NCBI RefSeq assembly: GCF_016863195.1
Contig: NZ_BOOK01000041.1
Span: 1 to 64,000 of the forward strand
DNA: 64,000 nt
Reading direction: 5' to 3'
Source: Paraplanobispora takensis
GTDB taxonomy: Bacteria > Actinomycetota > Actinomycetes > Streptosporangiales > Streptosporangiaceae
A model generated the notes under the pieces. That model was given only the letters and a program-made list of their open reading frames with translations, did no database searches and was not told the origin of the DNA. Of the stretch, positions 41,371 to 50,304 are shown in pieces. Numbering within the stretch: the stretch's first letter is position 1; each line of letters begins with the position of its first letter. The position numbers were made by a program, and so were the translations under genes.

Positions 41371-42069
41371 TCAGGACGGTCCGTCCCCGGGATAGGCGCG
41401 GGCCAGGTGGCCGGCGATCGCCGTGGCCGCGGCCTCCGGGTCACCGGTCTCGATCGCCTCGTAGATCTTCCGGTGGTCGTCCATGAGCAGGTCGGTGGTC
41501 CCGAGCCGGCGCACCGCCCGGACCGCGTAGGTCCGCACCGTCGCGCGCAGGGCCTGCATCGTCGCCGCGAGCAGGCGGTTGCCCGACAGTTCGGCGACGG
41601 TGAGGTGGAACTCCGCGTCGTGCAGGACGAACTCCTCCGGCGTAGCGGCGCGTTCCATGCGGCCGATCGCCTCCCGCAGCCGTTCCAGGTGCGCGGGGGA
41701 GGCGCGTCCGGCCGCGTGCCGTACCGCCCACTGCTCGATCATCATCCGGGTCTCCGCCACCTCGCGCATGGAGAGGCTGGACAGGCCCACGTGCAGCCGG
41801 AGCAGGTCGGCCAGCGCCCCCGCCGGCCGGGAGGTGAGCACGGCTCCCGCGTCCGGGCCCCGCCCGGCCTGCGAGGAGATCACGCCCAGCGTCTCCAGCA
41901 CCCGCATCGCCTCGCGCACCGACGCCCGGCTGACCTGGAGCTGCTCGGCGAGCTGCCGCTCGCCCGGCAGCCGGTCGCCGACCGTGAGCCCGTCGTCCGC
42001 GATGCGCCGCTCGATCTGGGCGATCACGTCCTCGAACGCGCGGGTGCGCCGGACCGGCTCCCATCCCAT
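41371..42069 (-). CDS. FadR-type GntR regulator, probable regulator of lutABC
   Basis: A 232-residue GntR/FadR-family protein. The winged helix is RLPGERQLAEQLQVSRASVR with EAMRVLETLGVI; the FCD effector domain follows with MREVAETRMMIEQWAVRHAA and FHLTVAELSGNRLLAATMQA and two metal-binding His positions typical of LldR/FadR. GGAGGAG precedes the ATG. It is divergent from lutABC and two TGGTCTGACCA operators lie between them, so it most likely represses the lactate genes until lactate binds. Confidence 0.92.
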   Translation of the reverse strand: MGWEPVRRTRAFEDVIAQIERRIADDGLTVGDRLPGERQLAEQLQVSRASVREAMRVLETLGVISSQAGRGPDAGAVLTSRPAGALADLLRLHVGLSSLSMREVAETRMMIEQWAVRHAAGRASPAHLERLREAIGRMERAATPEEFVLHDAEFHLTVAELSGNRLLAATMQALRATVRTYAVRAVRRLGTTDLLMDDHRKIYEAIETGDPEAAATAIAGHLARAYPGDGPS

Positions 42070-42098
42070 GCGGTCTCCTCCGGTGGCTTGTGGCGGCG

Positions 42099-42127
42099 TA
42101 TGGTCTGACCATACTGTGGTCTGACCA
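42099..42127. promoter_or_regulatory. Twin TGGTCTGACCA operators
   Basis: TATGGTCTGACCATA (42099-42113) and TGGTCTGACCA (42117-42127) are perfect odd palindromes with identical 11-base cores whose centres are 16 bases apart. TGGTCNGACCA is the classical FadR/LldR-type site. They fill the gap between the divergent regulator and lutA. Confidence 0.85.
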
Positions 42128-42145
42128 TTGAGCGGAAGGAGCGCC

Positions 42146-43012
42146 GTGCGCGTCGCCCTGTTCATCACGTGCGTCAACGACACGCTGTTCCCCGGCACCG
42201 GGCAGGCGGTCGTGAAGCTCCTGCGCCGCCTGGGGTGCGAGGTCGACTTCCCCCGTGCGCAGACCTGCTGCGGCCAGATGCACGTCAACACCGGATACCC
42301 CGGGGAGGGGACCCGGCTGGCCCGCCGCTTCGTGGACGTCTTCGCCGGATACGACGCGGTGGTCGCGCCCTCGGGCTCCTGTGCCGCCATGGTCCGCGAG
42401 CAGTACCCCCGCCTGGCCCGCGCCGCCTCGGCGGCCTCCCTCGCCGGCCCGCCGGGCGGAGCGGCCTCCGGGCGGGAGAGGGCCTCCGGGCGGGAGAGGG
42501 CCTCCGGATGGGAGACGGCCTTCGAGCGGGAGGTGGCCGAGGTGGCGCCGAAGGTCCACGACCTGTCGGAGTTCCTGGTCGACGTCCTCGGGGTGACCGA
42601 CGTCGGCGCCTACTTCCCGCACCGGGTGACCTACCACCCCACCTGCCACTCGCTGCGCGGCCTCCACCTGGGCGACCGCCCGGCCCGGCTGCTGCGCGAG
42701 GTCAGGGGCCTGGAGCTGGTGCCGCTTTCCGGCGCGGAGGAGTGCTGCGGCTTCGGCGGCACCTTCGCGGTCAAGAACCCGGCGGTCTCGGCCGCCATGT
42801 GCGCCGACAAGGTGCACAACGTCATGGCCACCGGCGCCGAGGTGCTCTGCGCCGCCGACAACTCCTGCCTGATGCACATCGGCGGCACCCTGGGCCGCCA
42901 GCGCTCCGGGGTCAGGGTCGTGCACCTGGCCGAGATCCTCGCCGCCACCGAGGAGGACACGCCGTTCCCCGCCGGGGAGGCGACCGGCGGCCGGGCGGGG
43001 GGCGCGCGATGA
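42146..43012 (+). CDS. lutA: L-lactate utilisation protein LutA (Fe-S oxidoreductase)
   Basis: A 288-residue protein with two cysteine-rich CCG domains: RAQTCCGQMHVNTGY with SGSCAAM, and TYHPTCHSLRGLHLG with GAEECCGFGGTFAVK. It forms, with LutB and LutC, the non-classical L-lactate dehydrogenase complex that oxidises lactate to pyruvate. GTG 42146 has GGAAGGAG upstream. Residues about 112-127 hold a short repeated insertion (ASGRER twice, then ASGWET) between the two domains. Confidence 0.94.
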   Translation: MRVALFITCVNDTLFPGTGQAVVKLLRRLGCEVDFPRAQTCCGQMHVNTGYPGEGTRLARRFVDVFAGYDAVVAPSGSCAAMVREQYPRLARAASAASLAGPPGGAASGRERASGRERASGWETAFEREVAEVAPKVHDLSEFLVDVLGVTDVGAYFPHRVTYHPTCHSLRGLHLGDRPARLLREVRGLELVPLSGAEECCGFGGTFAVKNPAVSAAMCADKVHNVMATGAEVLCAADNSCLMHIGGTLGRQRSGVRVVHLAEILAATEEDTPFPAGEATGGRAGGAR

Positions 43013-44448
43013 GCGGCACCTTCCTGGGCATGCCCGCCTTCCCCGGCAACGCCGCGGCGGCCGTGCACGACTCGCAGCTCAGGTTCAACCTCCGCAAGGC
43101 CACCCGCACGATCCGCGGCAAGCGGGCCGCCGTGGTCGGCGAGCTGCCGGACTGGGAGGAACTGCGCGCCGCGGGCAAGGCGATCAAGGATCACACCCTG
43201 CGCAACCTGGACCGCCATCTCCTCCGGCTGGAGGAGGCGGTGACCCGGGCCGGCGGTCGCGTGCACTGGGCGGCCGACGCCGCCGAGGCCAACCGGATCG
43301 TCGCGGAGCTGGTCGAGGCGACCGGCGAGACCGAGGTGGTCAAGGTCAAGTCGATGGCCACCCAGGAGATCGGCCTCAACGAGGCCCTCGCCGAGAGGGG
43401 GATCACCGCCTACGAGACCGACCTGGCCGAGCTGATCGTGCAGCTCGGTGACGACCTGCCCTCGCACATCCTGGTCCCGGCGATCCACCGCAACCGCTCG
43501 GAGATCCGCGAGATCTTCCGCGAGAAGATGGGGCAGTGGGGACGGGCCGCGCCCGGGGACCTGACCGACGACCCCCGCGCCCTGGCCGAGGCCGCCCGGC
43601 TCCACCTGCGCGAGCGCTTCCTGTCCAGCAAGGTCGCGATCTCCGGCGCCAACTTCATGATCGCGGAGACCGGCACCCTGGTGGTGCTGGAGTCCGAGGG
43701 CAACGGGCGGATGTGCCTGACCCTGCCGGAGACGCTGATCAGCGTGGTCGGCATCGAGAAGCTCCTGCCGAGGTGGCAGGACCTGGAGGTCTTCCTCCAG
43801 CTGCTGCCGCGCTCCTCCACCGGCGAGCGGATGAACCCCTACACCTCCACCTGGACCGGCGCGGCCGAGGGCCAGGAGTTCCACCTCGTCCTGCTCGACA
43901 ACGGCCGCACCGACGTCCTGGCCGACGAGGTCGGGCGCCAGGCCCTGCGCTGCATCCGCTGCTCGGCCTGCCTGAACGTCTGCCCGGTCTACGAGCGCGT
44001 GGGCGGTCACGCCTACGGCTCGGTCTATCCCGGCCCGATCGGGGCCATCCTCACCCCGCAGTTGCACGGCATGACCCGCGCGACCCCCGCCTCGCACGGG
44101 CGCGGGATCTCGGAGCTGGACGCCTCCCTGCCGTACGCCTCGTCGCTGTGCGGCGCCTGCTTCGAGGCCTGCCCGGTGGCCATCGACATCCCCGAGGTCC
44201 TGGTCCACCTACGGGCCAAGGCCCCCCACCCGCGCTCCGAGCGCCTGGCCATGCGCGCGGCCGGATGGGTCTTCGACCGCCCGGTACGGCTGGCGCGGAC
44301 CCAGCGCCTCGGCGGCCGGCTGCGCAGGTTCGTGCCGGGCCGCCTGCCCGGCCCCGGGGCCGCCTGGACCGACACCCGCGACGTCCCCGACATCCCCGCC
44401 GAGTCCTTCCGCGACTGGTGGGACCGCACCGAAGGAGGCACCCGGTGA
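43009..44448 (+). CDS. lutB: L-lactate utilisation protein LutB (4Fe-4S)
   Basis: A 479-residue iron-sulfur protein. The N-terminal DUF162-like domain has MATQEIGLNEALAERGI and SGANFMIAETGTLVVLESEG; two ferredoxin clusters follow, CIRCSACLNVCPVYERVGGH and LCGACFEACPVAIDIPEV, and a C-terminal LutB extension. It overlaps lutA and lutC by 4 bases each. It moves electrons between the LutA/LutC part and the respiratory chain. Confidence 0.95.
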   Translation: MSGTFLGMPAFPGNAAAAVHDSQLRFNLRKATRTIRGKRAAVVGELPDWEELRAAGKAIKDHTLRNLDRHLLRLEEAVTRAGGRVHWAADAAEANRIVAELVEATGETEVVKVKSMATQEIGLNEALAERGITAYETDLAELIVQLGDDLPSHILVPAIHRNRSEIREIFREKMGQWGRAAPGDLTDDPRALAEAARLHLRERFLSSKVAISGANFMIAETGTLVVLESEGNGRMCLTLPETLISVVGIEKLLPRWQDLEVFLQLLPRSSTGERMNPYTSTWTGAAEGQEFHLVLLDNGRTDVLADEVGRQALRCIRCSACLNVCPVYERVGGHAYGSVYPGPIGAILTPQLHGMTRATPASHGRGISELDASLPYASSLCGACFEACPVAIDIPEVLVHLRAKAPHPRSERLAMRAAGWVFDRPVRLARTQRLGGRLRRFVPGRLPGPGAAWTDTRDVPDIPAESFRDWWDRTEGGTR

Positions 44449-45068
44449 ACTCCCGCGAACGCATCCTGGCGAGGATCCGCACGGCCGTCGCCGGGGCGCC
44501 GGAGGTCGCGCTCGTCCCCGCCCGCCCGCCCGCGGCCGCGACCGGACGGGAGGTCGAGCTGTTCGCCGAGCGGGTGGCCGACTACCGAGCCGTCGTGCAC
44601 GTGGCCGAGCCGGGCAAGGAGGGCGCCGTGATCGCCGAGGCGCTGGCCCGGCGCGGGGCCCGCCGCGTCGTGGTGCCCGGCGGGCTGCCGCGGGAGTGGG
44701 AGCGGGCGGTGCGGGACCACCCGGGGTGCGAGGTCGTGACGGACGATCCGCCGCTGTCGGCGGCGGAGCTGGACGCCGTCGACGGAGTCGTCACCGGATG
44801 CGCGGCCGGCATCGCCGAGACCGGCACGATCGTGCTGGACGCCGGGCCGGGCCAGGGCCGCAGGGTCCTGACCCTGATGCCCGACTATCACCTCTGCCTG
44901 GTGAGGGCCGGGCAGATCGCGGCGGGCGTGCCGCAGGCGGTCGCCGCGCTCGACCCGGCCAGGCCGCTGACCTGGATCAGCGGCCCGTCCGCGACGAGCG
45001 ACATCGAGCTCGACCGGGTCGAGGGCGTGCACGGCCCGCGCACGCTGGAGGTGATCGTCATCCGCTGA
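44445..45068 (+). CDS. lutC: L-lactate utilisation protein LutC
   Basis: A 207-residue LUD-domain protein. The N-terminus is SRERILARIRTAVAGAP; the core has VTGCAAGIAETGTIVLDAGP and LMPDYHLCLVRAGQIAAGVP; the ending is WISGPSATSDIELDRVEGVH. GTG 44445 follows GAAGGAGG. It is the third gene of the operon. No lactate permease is encoded next to it. Confidence 0.94.
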   Translation: MNSRERILARIRTAVAGAPEVALVPARPPAAATGREVELFAERVADYRAVVHVAEPGKEGAVIAEALARRGARRVVVPGGLPREWERAVRDHPGCEVVTDDPPLSAAELDAVDGVVTGCAAGIAETGTIVLDAGPGQGRRVLTLMPDYHLCLVRAGQIAAGVPQAVAALDPARPLTWISGPSATSDIELDRVEGVHGPRTLEVIVIR

Positions 45069-45221
45069 GCCGTACGGGAACCGGCCGCACGGAGCGGCTC
45101 CGGCCGGGAGCGGAACCCGGTCCGGAGCGGGCTTGACCGGCACGGAGCCGATCGCGGACCTCTGGGTCGCGGACCCCGGTCACGGACCCCCGATCGCGGA
45201 CCCCTCGGCCGCGGGCCCCGC

Positions 45222-46298
45222 TCAGAAGCGGAGCAGCGCGGCGACCTCGTCCCGGGTGTCGAGCTCGGGCACGAAGACCAGCTGGGCGTCCGTCATGACG
45301 GCCGCCCGGGCCAGTGCGGCGTCCGCGCGCTCCTCCACGGGCTCGCTCACGCCCCACGTGCGCAGTTCCTCCGGGTCGGGTCCCAGCTGGTCCCCGCCGG
45401 GCCCGATCCACATCATGCCGTCGGCGGTGGAGTGGTCGACCATGAGCAGGGTGTCCACCCTCCTCTCCCGGAAGGCCTTGGCGACGGCGTCCAGGCCGGT
45501 GACCGCCAGATCCCGGGGAAGGGCCTCCCCGAAGCGCTCCAGCAGCCGGGCCCGCCGGCGGTCGAGCCAGTCGTCGAGGGTCGCCTCGACCTCCTTGCCG
45601 AACATCGTGGGATCACTGCCCTCGGCCCGGTTGCCGTGCTCCACCACCACGGTGCGCTCGGCGGCCTCGTGGCCCAGATGCTGCCTGAACAGGGGCACCG
45701 CCTTCGGGTCCCCCGCCACGACCACCAGTTCGGCGCCCATGCGGCGGACCTCCCGGTCCACCTCCTCGGCCACCGTCTTGGCGTTGTGCTCCCAGGCCTT
45801 CTCCACGCTGTTCTCATAGCGCCGCTGGGACCAGCCGCCCTGGCCCGTCTTCTGCAGCGGCCAGTCCTCGGCCGGCTGCACCTGCGTACGGCGGGGCGCC
45901 CCCGCGCCGATCGCGATCACGTCCGCGCCCGTGCGGTCGATGAGCACCTGCACGTGGGGCACGTTCTCGCCCCGCTGGGCCAGCAGCGGCATGAGGTGCG
46001 GCAGCGGGGACCAGCGGGAGGTCTCCCTGCGGGGCTTGTCGGGCAGGGCCTCGGTGTAGAGGACCTCGCCGTCGGCGGCGAAGGCCGCGCGGCCGGGCGC
46101 CGCGGCGTCGACGGAGGTGATCAGAGTCTCCAGCGCCTGGAGCGTGGCCTGGTCGGCGCCCTTCAGACGCTCGGCCGCGGCCTTCCAGTGGAGCTCGACC
46201 TCCTGCTCACCCTGCGGGATGGCACGGTTGCTGTCGAGGTAGACCGATGCGAAGGGGCCCTGGCGTTCGTACAGGTACTGAAAGGCATCGAGTTTCAT
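45222..46298 (-). CDS. Vms1/Rv2629-like release-factor-fold protein
   Basis: A 358-residue protein of the bacterial eRF1-like (baeRF) group annotated as Vms1/Ankzf1-type peptidyl-tRNA hydrolase. The N-terminal part has YERQGPFASVYLDSNRAIPQ; the middle release-factor-like domain has VQVLIDRTGADVIAIGAGAP with QGGWSQRRYENSVEKAWEHN (the QRRYEN helix with conserved Arg/Gln); the C-terminal L7Ae-like part has RVDTLLMVDHSTADGMMWIG. Proposed roles are ribosome rescue or stress survival. The ATG shares one base with the stop of the DUF2795 gene. Confidence 0.87.
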   Translation of the reverse strand: MKLDAFQYLYERQGPFASVYLDSNRAIPQGEQEVELHWKAAAERLKGADQATLQALETLITSVDAAAPGRAAFAADGEVLYTEALPDKPRRETSRWSPLPHLMPLLAQRGENVPHVQVLIDRTGADVIAIGAGAPRRTQVQPAEDWPLQKTGQGGWSQRRYENSVEKAWEHNAKTVAEEVDREVRRMGAELVVVAGDPKAVPLFRQHLGHEAAERTVVVEHGNRAEGSDPTMFGKEVEATLDDWLDRRRARLLERFGEALPRDLAVTGLDAVAKAFRERRVDTLLMVDHSTADGMMWIGPGGDQLGPDPEELRTWGVSEPVEERADAALARAAVMTDAQLVFVPELDTRDEVAALLRF

Positions 46299-46717
46299 TA
46301 CTGCCTCCTCTCCTCCTTGCCGTACCCGAGCGCCTCGGCCACCTCCGCCAGATTCGTGTAGGTGGCGTTCGGCAGCGACCGCAGCTCCTCGATGACCGGA
46401 TCGGGCGCGCCCTCCATCTCGGCACGGGACAGAAGGGCGTCGCGGTCGGCGGGGAACACGCTGGTCCCACTGATCCACTTGGCGAGGTTGCCGCGGCGCT
46501 CCACATCAGAGGGGGACATGCCGACCGGCGCACCCGGCTCGCGGTCGGCCGGCCGGGACGGGGACCGCGTCATACCGTCCTCCGCCACCGCGGGCATGGG
46601 CTCGGGCTCTTTCCACTCCTCCGCGTGGGTGGTGCCCCCGCCTCGGGTCAATCCCTCGGTCTCGTGCTTCTGCTGATCGTCCAGACGCGAACCGTGCTTG
46701 GCGCTTCCGCGTTCCAT
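46298..46717 (-). CDS. DUF2795 protein
   Basis: A 139-residue protein. The first 85 residues are polar and charged, probably disordered, and the C-terminus (about 85-137) is the DUF2795 module: RRGNLAKWISGTSVFPADRD, then LRSLPNATYTNLAEVAEALG. ATG 46717 has AAAGGGG upstream. It leads the two-gene operon with the Vms1-like protein and carries the stress-type promoter at 46752-46775. Confidence 0.87.
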   Translation of the reverse strand: MERGSAKHGSRLDDQQKHETEGLTRGGGTTHAEEWKEPEPMPAVAEDGMTRSPSRPADREPGAPVGMSPSDVERRGNLAKWISGTSVFPADRDALLSRAEMEGAPDPVIEELRSLPNATYTNLAEVAEALGYGKEERRQ

Positions 46718-46751
46718 GGTCGTCACCCCTTTCACACAGGTGATTGCCCCC

Positions 46752-46775
46752 ATACCCGGCCGATTGAGGACAAAC
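46752..46775 (-). promoter_or_regulatory. Sigma-B/H-type stress promoter of the DUF2795-Vms1 operon
   Basis: On the minus strand, GTTT (46772-46775) is followed by exactly 14 bases and GGGTAT (46752-46757). This fits the GNNT-N14-16-GGGTAY consensus of general-stress sigma factors of the Streptomyces SigB/SigH group. It is about 35 bases upstream of the ATG, giving a short leader that still holds the ribosome site. Confidence 0.7.
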
Positions 46776-46921
46776 ATCGTGGTTGCACGGGCTTGACCCC
46801 ATGCGGCCAGCCTTGACCGGAGCATTGCGAGGCCGATTACGGCACCGGCCGTAATCCGCAGGGAAGCAGTGCCCGCACCTGGTCTGATCCGCGCCGAGCC
46901 GTCACTCTGGAGACGAGGGCG

Positions 46922-48118
46922 GTGAGCAGGATGATCACAGTGGTCGGGGTGGACGGATCGGAACTGTCCGCAGTCGCGCGGGCCAGACTGGACGAGGCCG
47001 TCGCGGTCACCGGGCCGGAACGGGCCTTCCGCCGGCTGGGCCCGGCGCCCGTCAAGGCCCGGCGGCTGGACGGGCCGCTGCTGGAGGTCGTCGACGCCCA
47101 TCTGGAGGAGGGCGAGGGCCGGCTGGTCGTGCTCACGGAGGGGGATCCCGGTCTCTTCGACGTGGTCAGGGACCTGCGCGGGCACGGCGTCATGCCCGAG
47201 GTGCTGCCCGCGCTCCCGCTCGCCTCGCGCGCCTTCGCCAGGGCCGGGCTGGCCTGGGAGGACGCCCTCGTCGTCACCGGCGAACGGCTCGACCGGGTGG
47301 TGAACGCCTGCCGGGCCCACCACAAGGTCGCCGTGCTCGTCGGCCCCGGCGTCGGCCCGGCCGAGATCGCCAGGGAACTGGCCCCCACCACGCCCCGCGC
47401 ACTGATCGTCTGCGAGGACCTCGGCGGGCCCGACGAGCGGATCACGCACAGCCGGATGGGCGAGGCCACCACGCGGCCGTGGAAGGACCCCGACGTGGTG
47501 CTCGTGCTGGACCCGCTGCACCGGCCGTACGCGCCCGGCTGGGTCGCCGGGGCCCGGCCCGGACCTCCGGAGTGGGCGCTGGACTTCGACGGCGGCGGGC
47601 TGAGCCCCGAGGTCCGGGCCTTCGTGCTGGCCAAGATCGGCCCCCGGCTGGGCGACCTCGTCTGGGACGTCGGCGCGGGCTCGGGAGAGATCGCGGTGGA
47701 GTGCGCCAGGCTCGGCGCGGCCGTGGTGGCGGTGGAGCGCGAGGAGGAGGCCTGCGTCAGGCTGCGCCGCAACGTCATCGCACACGGCGTGAAGGTCGCC
47801 CTGACCCGGGGGCAGGCACCGCCGGCCCTGGAGCCGCTGGCCGACCCGGACGCGGTCTTCGTCGGCGGGGGAGGGGCCGACGTGGTCGAGGTCTGCGCGG
47901 CCCGCAACCCCAGGGTCCTGGTCTGCGCGCTGCGGACCGTCGAGCAGGTCGTCACCGTGCTGGAGATCCTGCGCCGGCACGGCTACCAGGCCGAAGGCGT
48001 GCAGATCCAGTCGTCCCGGCTGGCCCTGTATCCCGACGGGACCCACGGCCTGGCCGCCGCCGATCCGGTCTTCGTCGTGCACTCTTTCCGATCGCGTCCT
48101 GACGAGTCCAAACCGTGA
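46922..48118 (+). CDS. cobL: Precorrin-6Y C5,15-methyltransferase (CbiE-CbiT fusion)
   Basis: A 398-residue bifunctional enzyme. The N-terminal CbiE domain (1-190) is a tetrapyrrole methylase (ITVVGVDGSELSAVARARLD, VVLTEGDPGLFDVVRDLRGH). The C-terminal CbiT domain (about 210-398) has SAM motif I LVWDVGAGSGEIAVECARLG after LSPEVRAFVLAKIGP. Together they methylate C5 and C15 and decarboxylate the acetate side chain in corrin synthesis. The GTG at 46922 and an ATG nine bases later are both usable. It heads the cobL-cbiX-cobT-cysG block. Confidence 0.93.
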   Translation: MSRMITVVGVDGSELSAVARARLDEAVAVTGPERAFRRLGPAPVKARRLDGPLLEVVDAHLEEGEGRLVVLTEGDPGLFDVVRDLRGHGVMPEVLPALPLASRAFARAGLAWEDALVVTGERLDRVVNACRAHHKVAVLVGPGVGPAEIARELAPTTPRALIVCEDLGGPDERITHSRMGEATTRPWKDPDVVLVLDPLHRPYAPGWVAGARPGPPEWALDFDGGGLSPEVRAFVLAKIGPRLGDLVWDVGAGSGEIAVECARLGAAVVAVEREEEACVRLRRNVIAHGVKVALTRGQAPPALEPLADPDAVFVGGGGADVVEVCAARNPRVLVCALRTVEQVVTVLEILRRHGYQAEGVQIQSSRLALYPDGTHGLAAADPVFVVHSFRSRPDESKP

Positions 48119-48226
48119 ACGGGTGAATGTTGTGGATCCGTAACCTGTCGCCAAGCCACCGTCATCGGCTATCCTCGCGGGGCGCCGCTGAGTAACACCA
48201 GGTCAAGGTCATTGGAGTCCTTTTCT

Positions 48227-49054
48227 ATGAAGCCGCCGCTGCTGCTCATCGGGCAGGGCTCGCATGATGACAACGGATCGGCCGAGTTCGGCAGGTTCGT
48301 CCACAGGCTCCGATGCCGCCTGGACCAGACCGCCGCCGACGTCTCCGGCGGATACATCGTCCGGGCCAGGCCGCGTCTCAGTGACTCGATCGCCTCGCTG
48401 GTCGCGCGCGGCCACCACCGCATGGTGGCGCTGCCGCTGATGCTCACCGGCGACACCCGCCTCGGCGCCGACATCCCCGCCGCGATGGCCCGCGAGCAGG
48501 AGCGCCACCCCATGCTCACCTGCGACTACGGCCGCCCGCTGGGATCCGACCCCCGGGTCCTGGCCCTGCTCGCCGAGCGGCTGGCCGACGCCGCCACCGA
48601 GGTCCCCCGGCTCCGCCTGGTCGCCGCGTCCGGAGGCCCGCTGGAGGAGGAGCCCGAGGGGATCGAGCCCGGAGAGACCGCCGTGGTGCTGGTCGGCGAC
48701 GGCTCCACCTGCCCGACCTCCAACGCCGACGTGCACCGGGTCTCCCGCCTGTTCTGGGAGACCCACGCCCACGACTACATGACGGTGGAGACGGCTTTCG
48801 CCTCCCTCACCCCGCCCGGCGTGCCCGGCGGCATCGAGCGCTGCCGCCGCCTGGGCGCCAAGCGCGTCATCGTCGTGCCCTACCTGCTGTTCGCCGGGGG
48901 CCTGCTGGACAGGGTCTGGGCCCAGGCGATGTCCTACGCCGCCGGTCATCCGGACCTCGACGTGCGCTGCGCCGAGGCCATCGGCGACTGCGAGGCGCTG
49001 GCCGACGTGGTCATCGAGCGTTACGAGGAGGCGCTCAGCGCCGCCGCCTGGTGA
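48227..49054 (+). CDS. Sirohydrochlorin chelatase-like protein (CbiX, two-domain)
   Basis: A 275-residue protein with two CbiX repeats. The first begins LLLIGQGSHDDNGSAEFGRF with a catalytic His13 and LPLMLTGDTRLGADIPAAMA; the second has VVLVGDGSTCPTSNADVHRV and VIVVPYLLFAGGLLDRVWAQ. The family inserts cobalt or iron into sirohydrochlorin. ATG 48227 follows TTGGAG. The context of cobL, cobT and cysG makes cobalt insertion for early (anaerobic-type) cobalamin synthesis the better guess, with iron for siroheme as an alternative. Confidence 0.88.
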   Translation: MKPPLLLIGQGSHDDNGSAEFGRFVHRLRCRLDQTAADVSGGYIVRARPRLSDSIASLVARGHHRMVALPLMLTGDTRLGADIPAAMAREQERHPMLTCDYGRPLGSDPRVLALLAERLADAATEVPRLRLVAASGGPLEEEPEGIEPGETAVVLVGDGSTCPTSNADVHRVSRLFWETHAHDYMTVETAFASLTPPGVPGGIERCRRLGAKRVIVVPYLLFAGGLLDRVWAQAMSYAAGHPDLDVRCAEAIGDCEALADVVIERYEEALSAAAW

Positions 49055-49084
49055 TCCGCCCGGCCCTTCGTGGACACTGGTGGC

Positions 49085-50200
49085 ATGATCACTCTTGAGC
49101 GGACCATCGCCGCGATCCGGCCCCGTGACCCCGGAGCCGTCGCGGAGGCCCGAGCCCACCAGGACCGGCTGACCAAACCCCGGGGCGCGCTGGGAGCCCT
49201 GGAGGAGGTGGCGGTACGGCTGGCGGGGGCCGCGGGGGTCAGCCCCGCGCCCGTCCCCGCGCCGCCCGCACTGGCGATCTTCGCCGCCGACCACGGCGTG
49301 CACGCCCAGGGCGTGAGCCCCTGGCCGCAGGAGGTCACCCAGCAGATGGTGGGCAACTTCCTGGCCGGCGGCGCCGTGGCCAACGCCTTCGCGGCCCAGG
49401 TCAGGGCCACCGTGACCGTCGTGGACGTCGGCGTCGCGGCCGACCTCACCCCCGCCCCGGGCCTGACGATCAGGAAGGTCGCCCACGGCACCGCGGACCT
49501 GTCCCAGGGACCCGCGATGACCGTCGAGCAGGCCGTGGCGGCGCTGGAGGCCGGGATCGAGGTGGCCCGCGAGCTCGTCGAGCGGGGCGCCCGCTGCCTG
49601 ATCACCGGTGACATGGGCATCGCCAACACCACCGCCTCGGCCGCTCTGATCTGCGCCTTCACCGGGCAGGAAGCCGCCGGGGCGACCGGGCGGGGGACCG
49701 GCGTCGACGACGACACCCTGGCCCGCAAGGTGGAGATCGTCCGCCGGGCCCTGCGGGTGAACGGCCTGGACGGCGGGCCGGCCGTGCCCGCCGCGGGAGG
49801 GAACGGGCCGGAGGGCGAGCCGGGGACCGCGCCCGCGCTGCGGGCGCTGGCGGCGGTCGGCGGGCTGGAGCACGCGGCCATCGCCGGGTTCATCCTGGGC
49901 GGGGCCGCGCTGCGGGTGCCGGTCATCCTCGACGGCGTGATCTCGGGTTCGGCGGCGCTCGCCGCTGCGGCGCTGGCGCCCGACGTGGTCGACCACTGCG
50001 TGGCGGGGCACCGCTCGGCCGAGCCGGGCCACGCCCTCGCGCTCGCGCACCTGGGCCTGCGCCCCCTGGTCGAGCTGGAGCTCCGGCTCGGCGAGGGCAC
50101 CGGCGGACTGCTCGCCCACCCTCTGGTGTGCGCGGCGGTCCGGGTCATGCACGAGGTGGCGACGTTCGACTCGGCGGGGGTCAGCGAGAAGGAGGTCTGA
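49085..50200 (+). CDS. cobT: Nicotinate-nucleotide-dimethylbenzimidazole phosphoribosyltransferase
   Basis: A 371-residue enzyme that makes alpha-ribazole phosphate for the lower ligand of cobalamin. Motifs are ARAHQDRLTKPRGALGALEE, IFAADHGVHAQGVSPWPQEV, ITGDMGIANTTASAALICAF, TGRGTGVDDDTLARKVEIV and the C-terminal catalytic region DGVISGSAALAAAAL with GHRSAEPGHALAL and LRLGEGTGGLLAHPLVCAAV. ATG 49085 is chosen; an in-frame GTG at 49070 is possible. Confidence 0.95.
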   Translation: MITLERTIAAIRPRDPGAVAEARAHQDRLTKPRGALGALEEVAVRLAGAAGVSPAPVPAPPALAIFAADHGVHAQGVSPWPQEVTQQMVGNFLAGGAVANAFAAQVRATVTVVDVGVAADLTPAPGLTIRKVAHGTADLSQGPAMTVEQAVAALEAGIEVARELVERGARCLITGDMGIANTTASAALICAFTGQEAAGATGRGTGVDDDTLARKVEIVRRALRVNGLDGGPAVPAAGGNGPEGEPGTAPALRALAAVGGLEHAAIAGFILGGAALRVPVILDGVISGSAALAAAALAPDVVDHCVAGHRSAEPGHALALAHLGLRPLVELELRLGEGTGGLLAHPLVCAAVRVMHEVATFDSAGVSEKEV

Positions 50201-50304
50201 CCCGGTGGAGTCGCGGGCCGGATCCCGTACGCGGGAGGCGGCCGGCCCGCGATCTCACCAGGTGGATACGGCTTGACACGATTTCGCCTCTTCAGGGTGG
50301 TGAT

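Noticed and set aside
45069-45221. GCGGACCCC-like reiterations after lutC
   Set aside because: Too irregular to call a repeat array; probably simple GC-rich spacer.
48119-48226. Cobalamin riboswitch before cbiX
   Set aside because: The gap is about 108 bases and lacks a B12 box; the same holds before cobD and cysG.
50273-50278. TTGACA as the cysG promoter -35 box
   Set aside because: No acceptable -10 lies 16-19 bases downstream.
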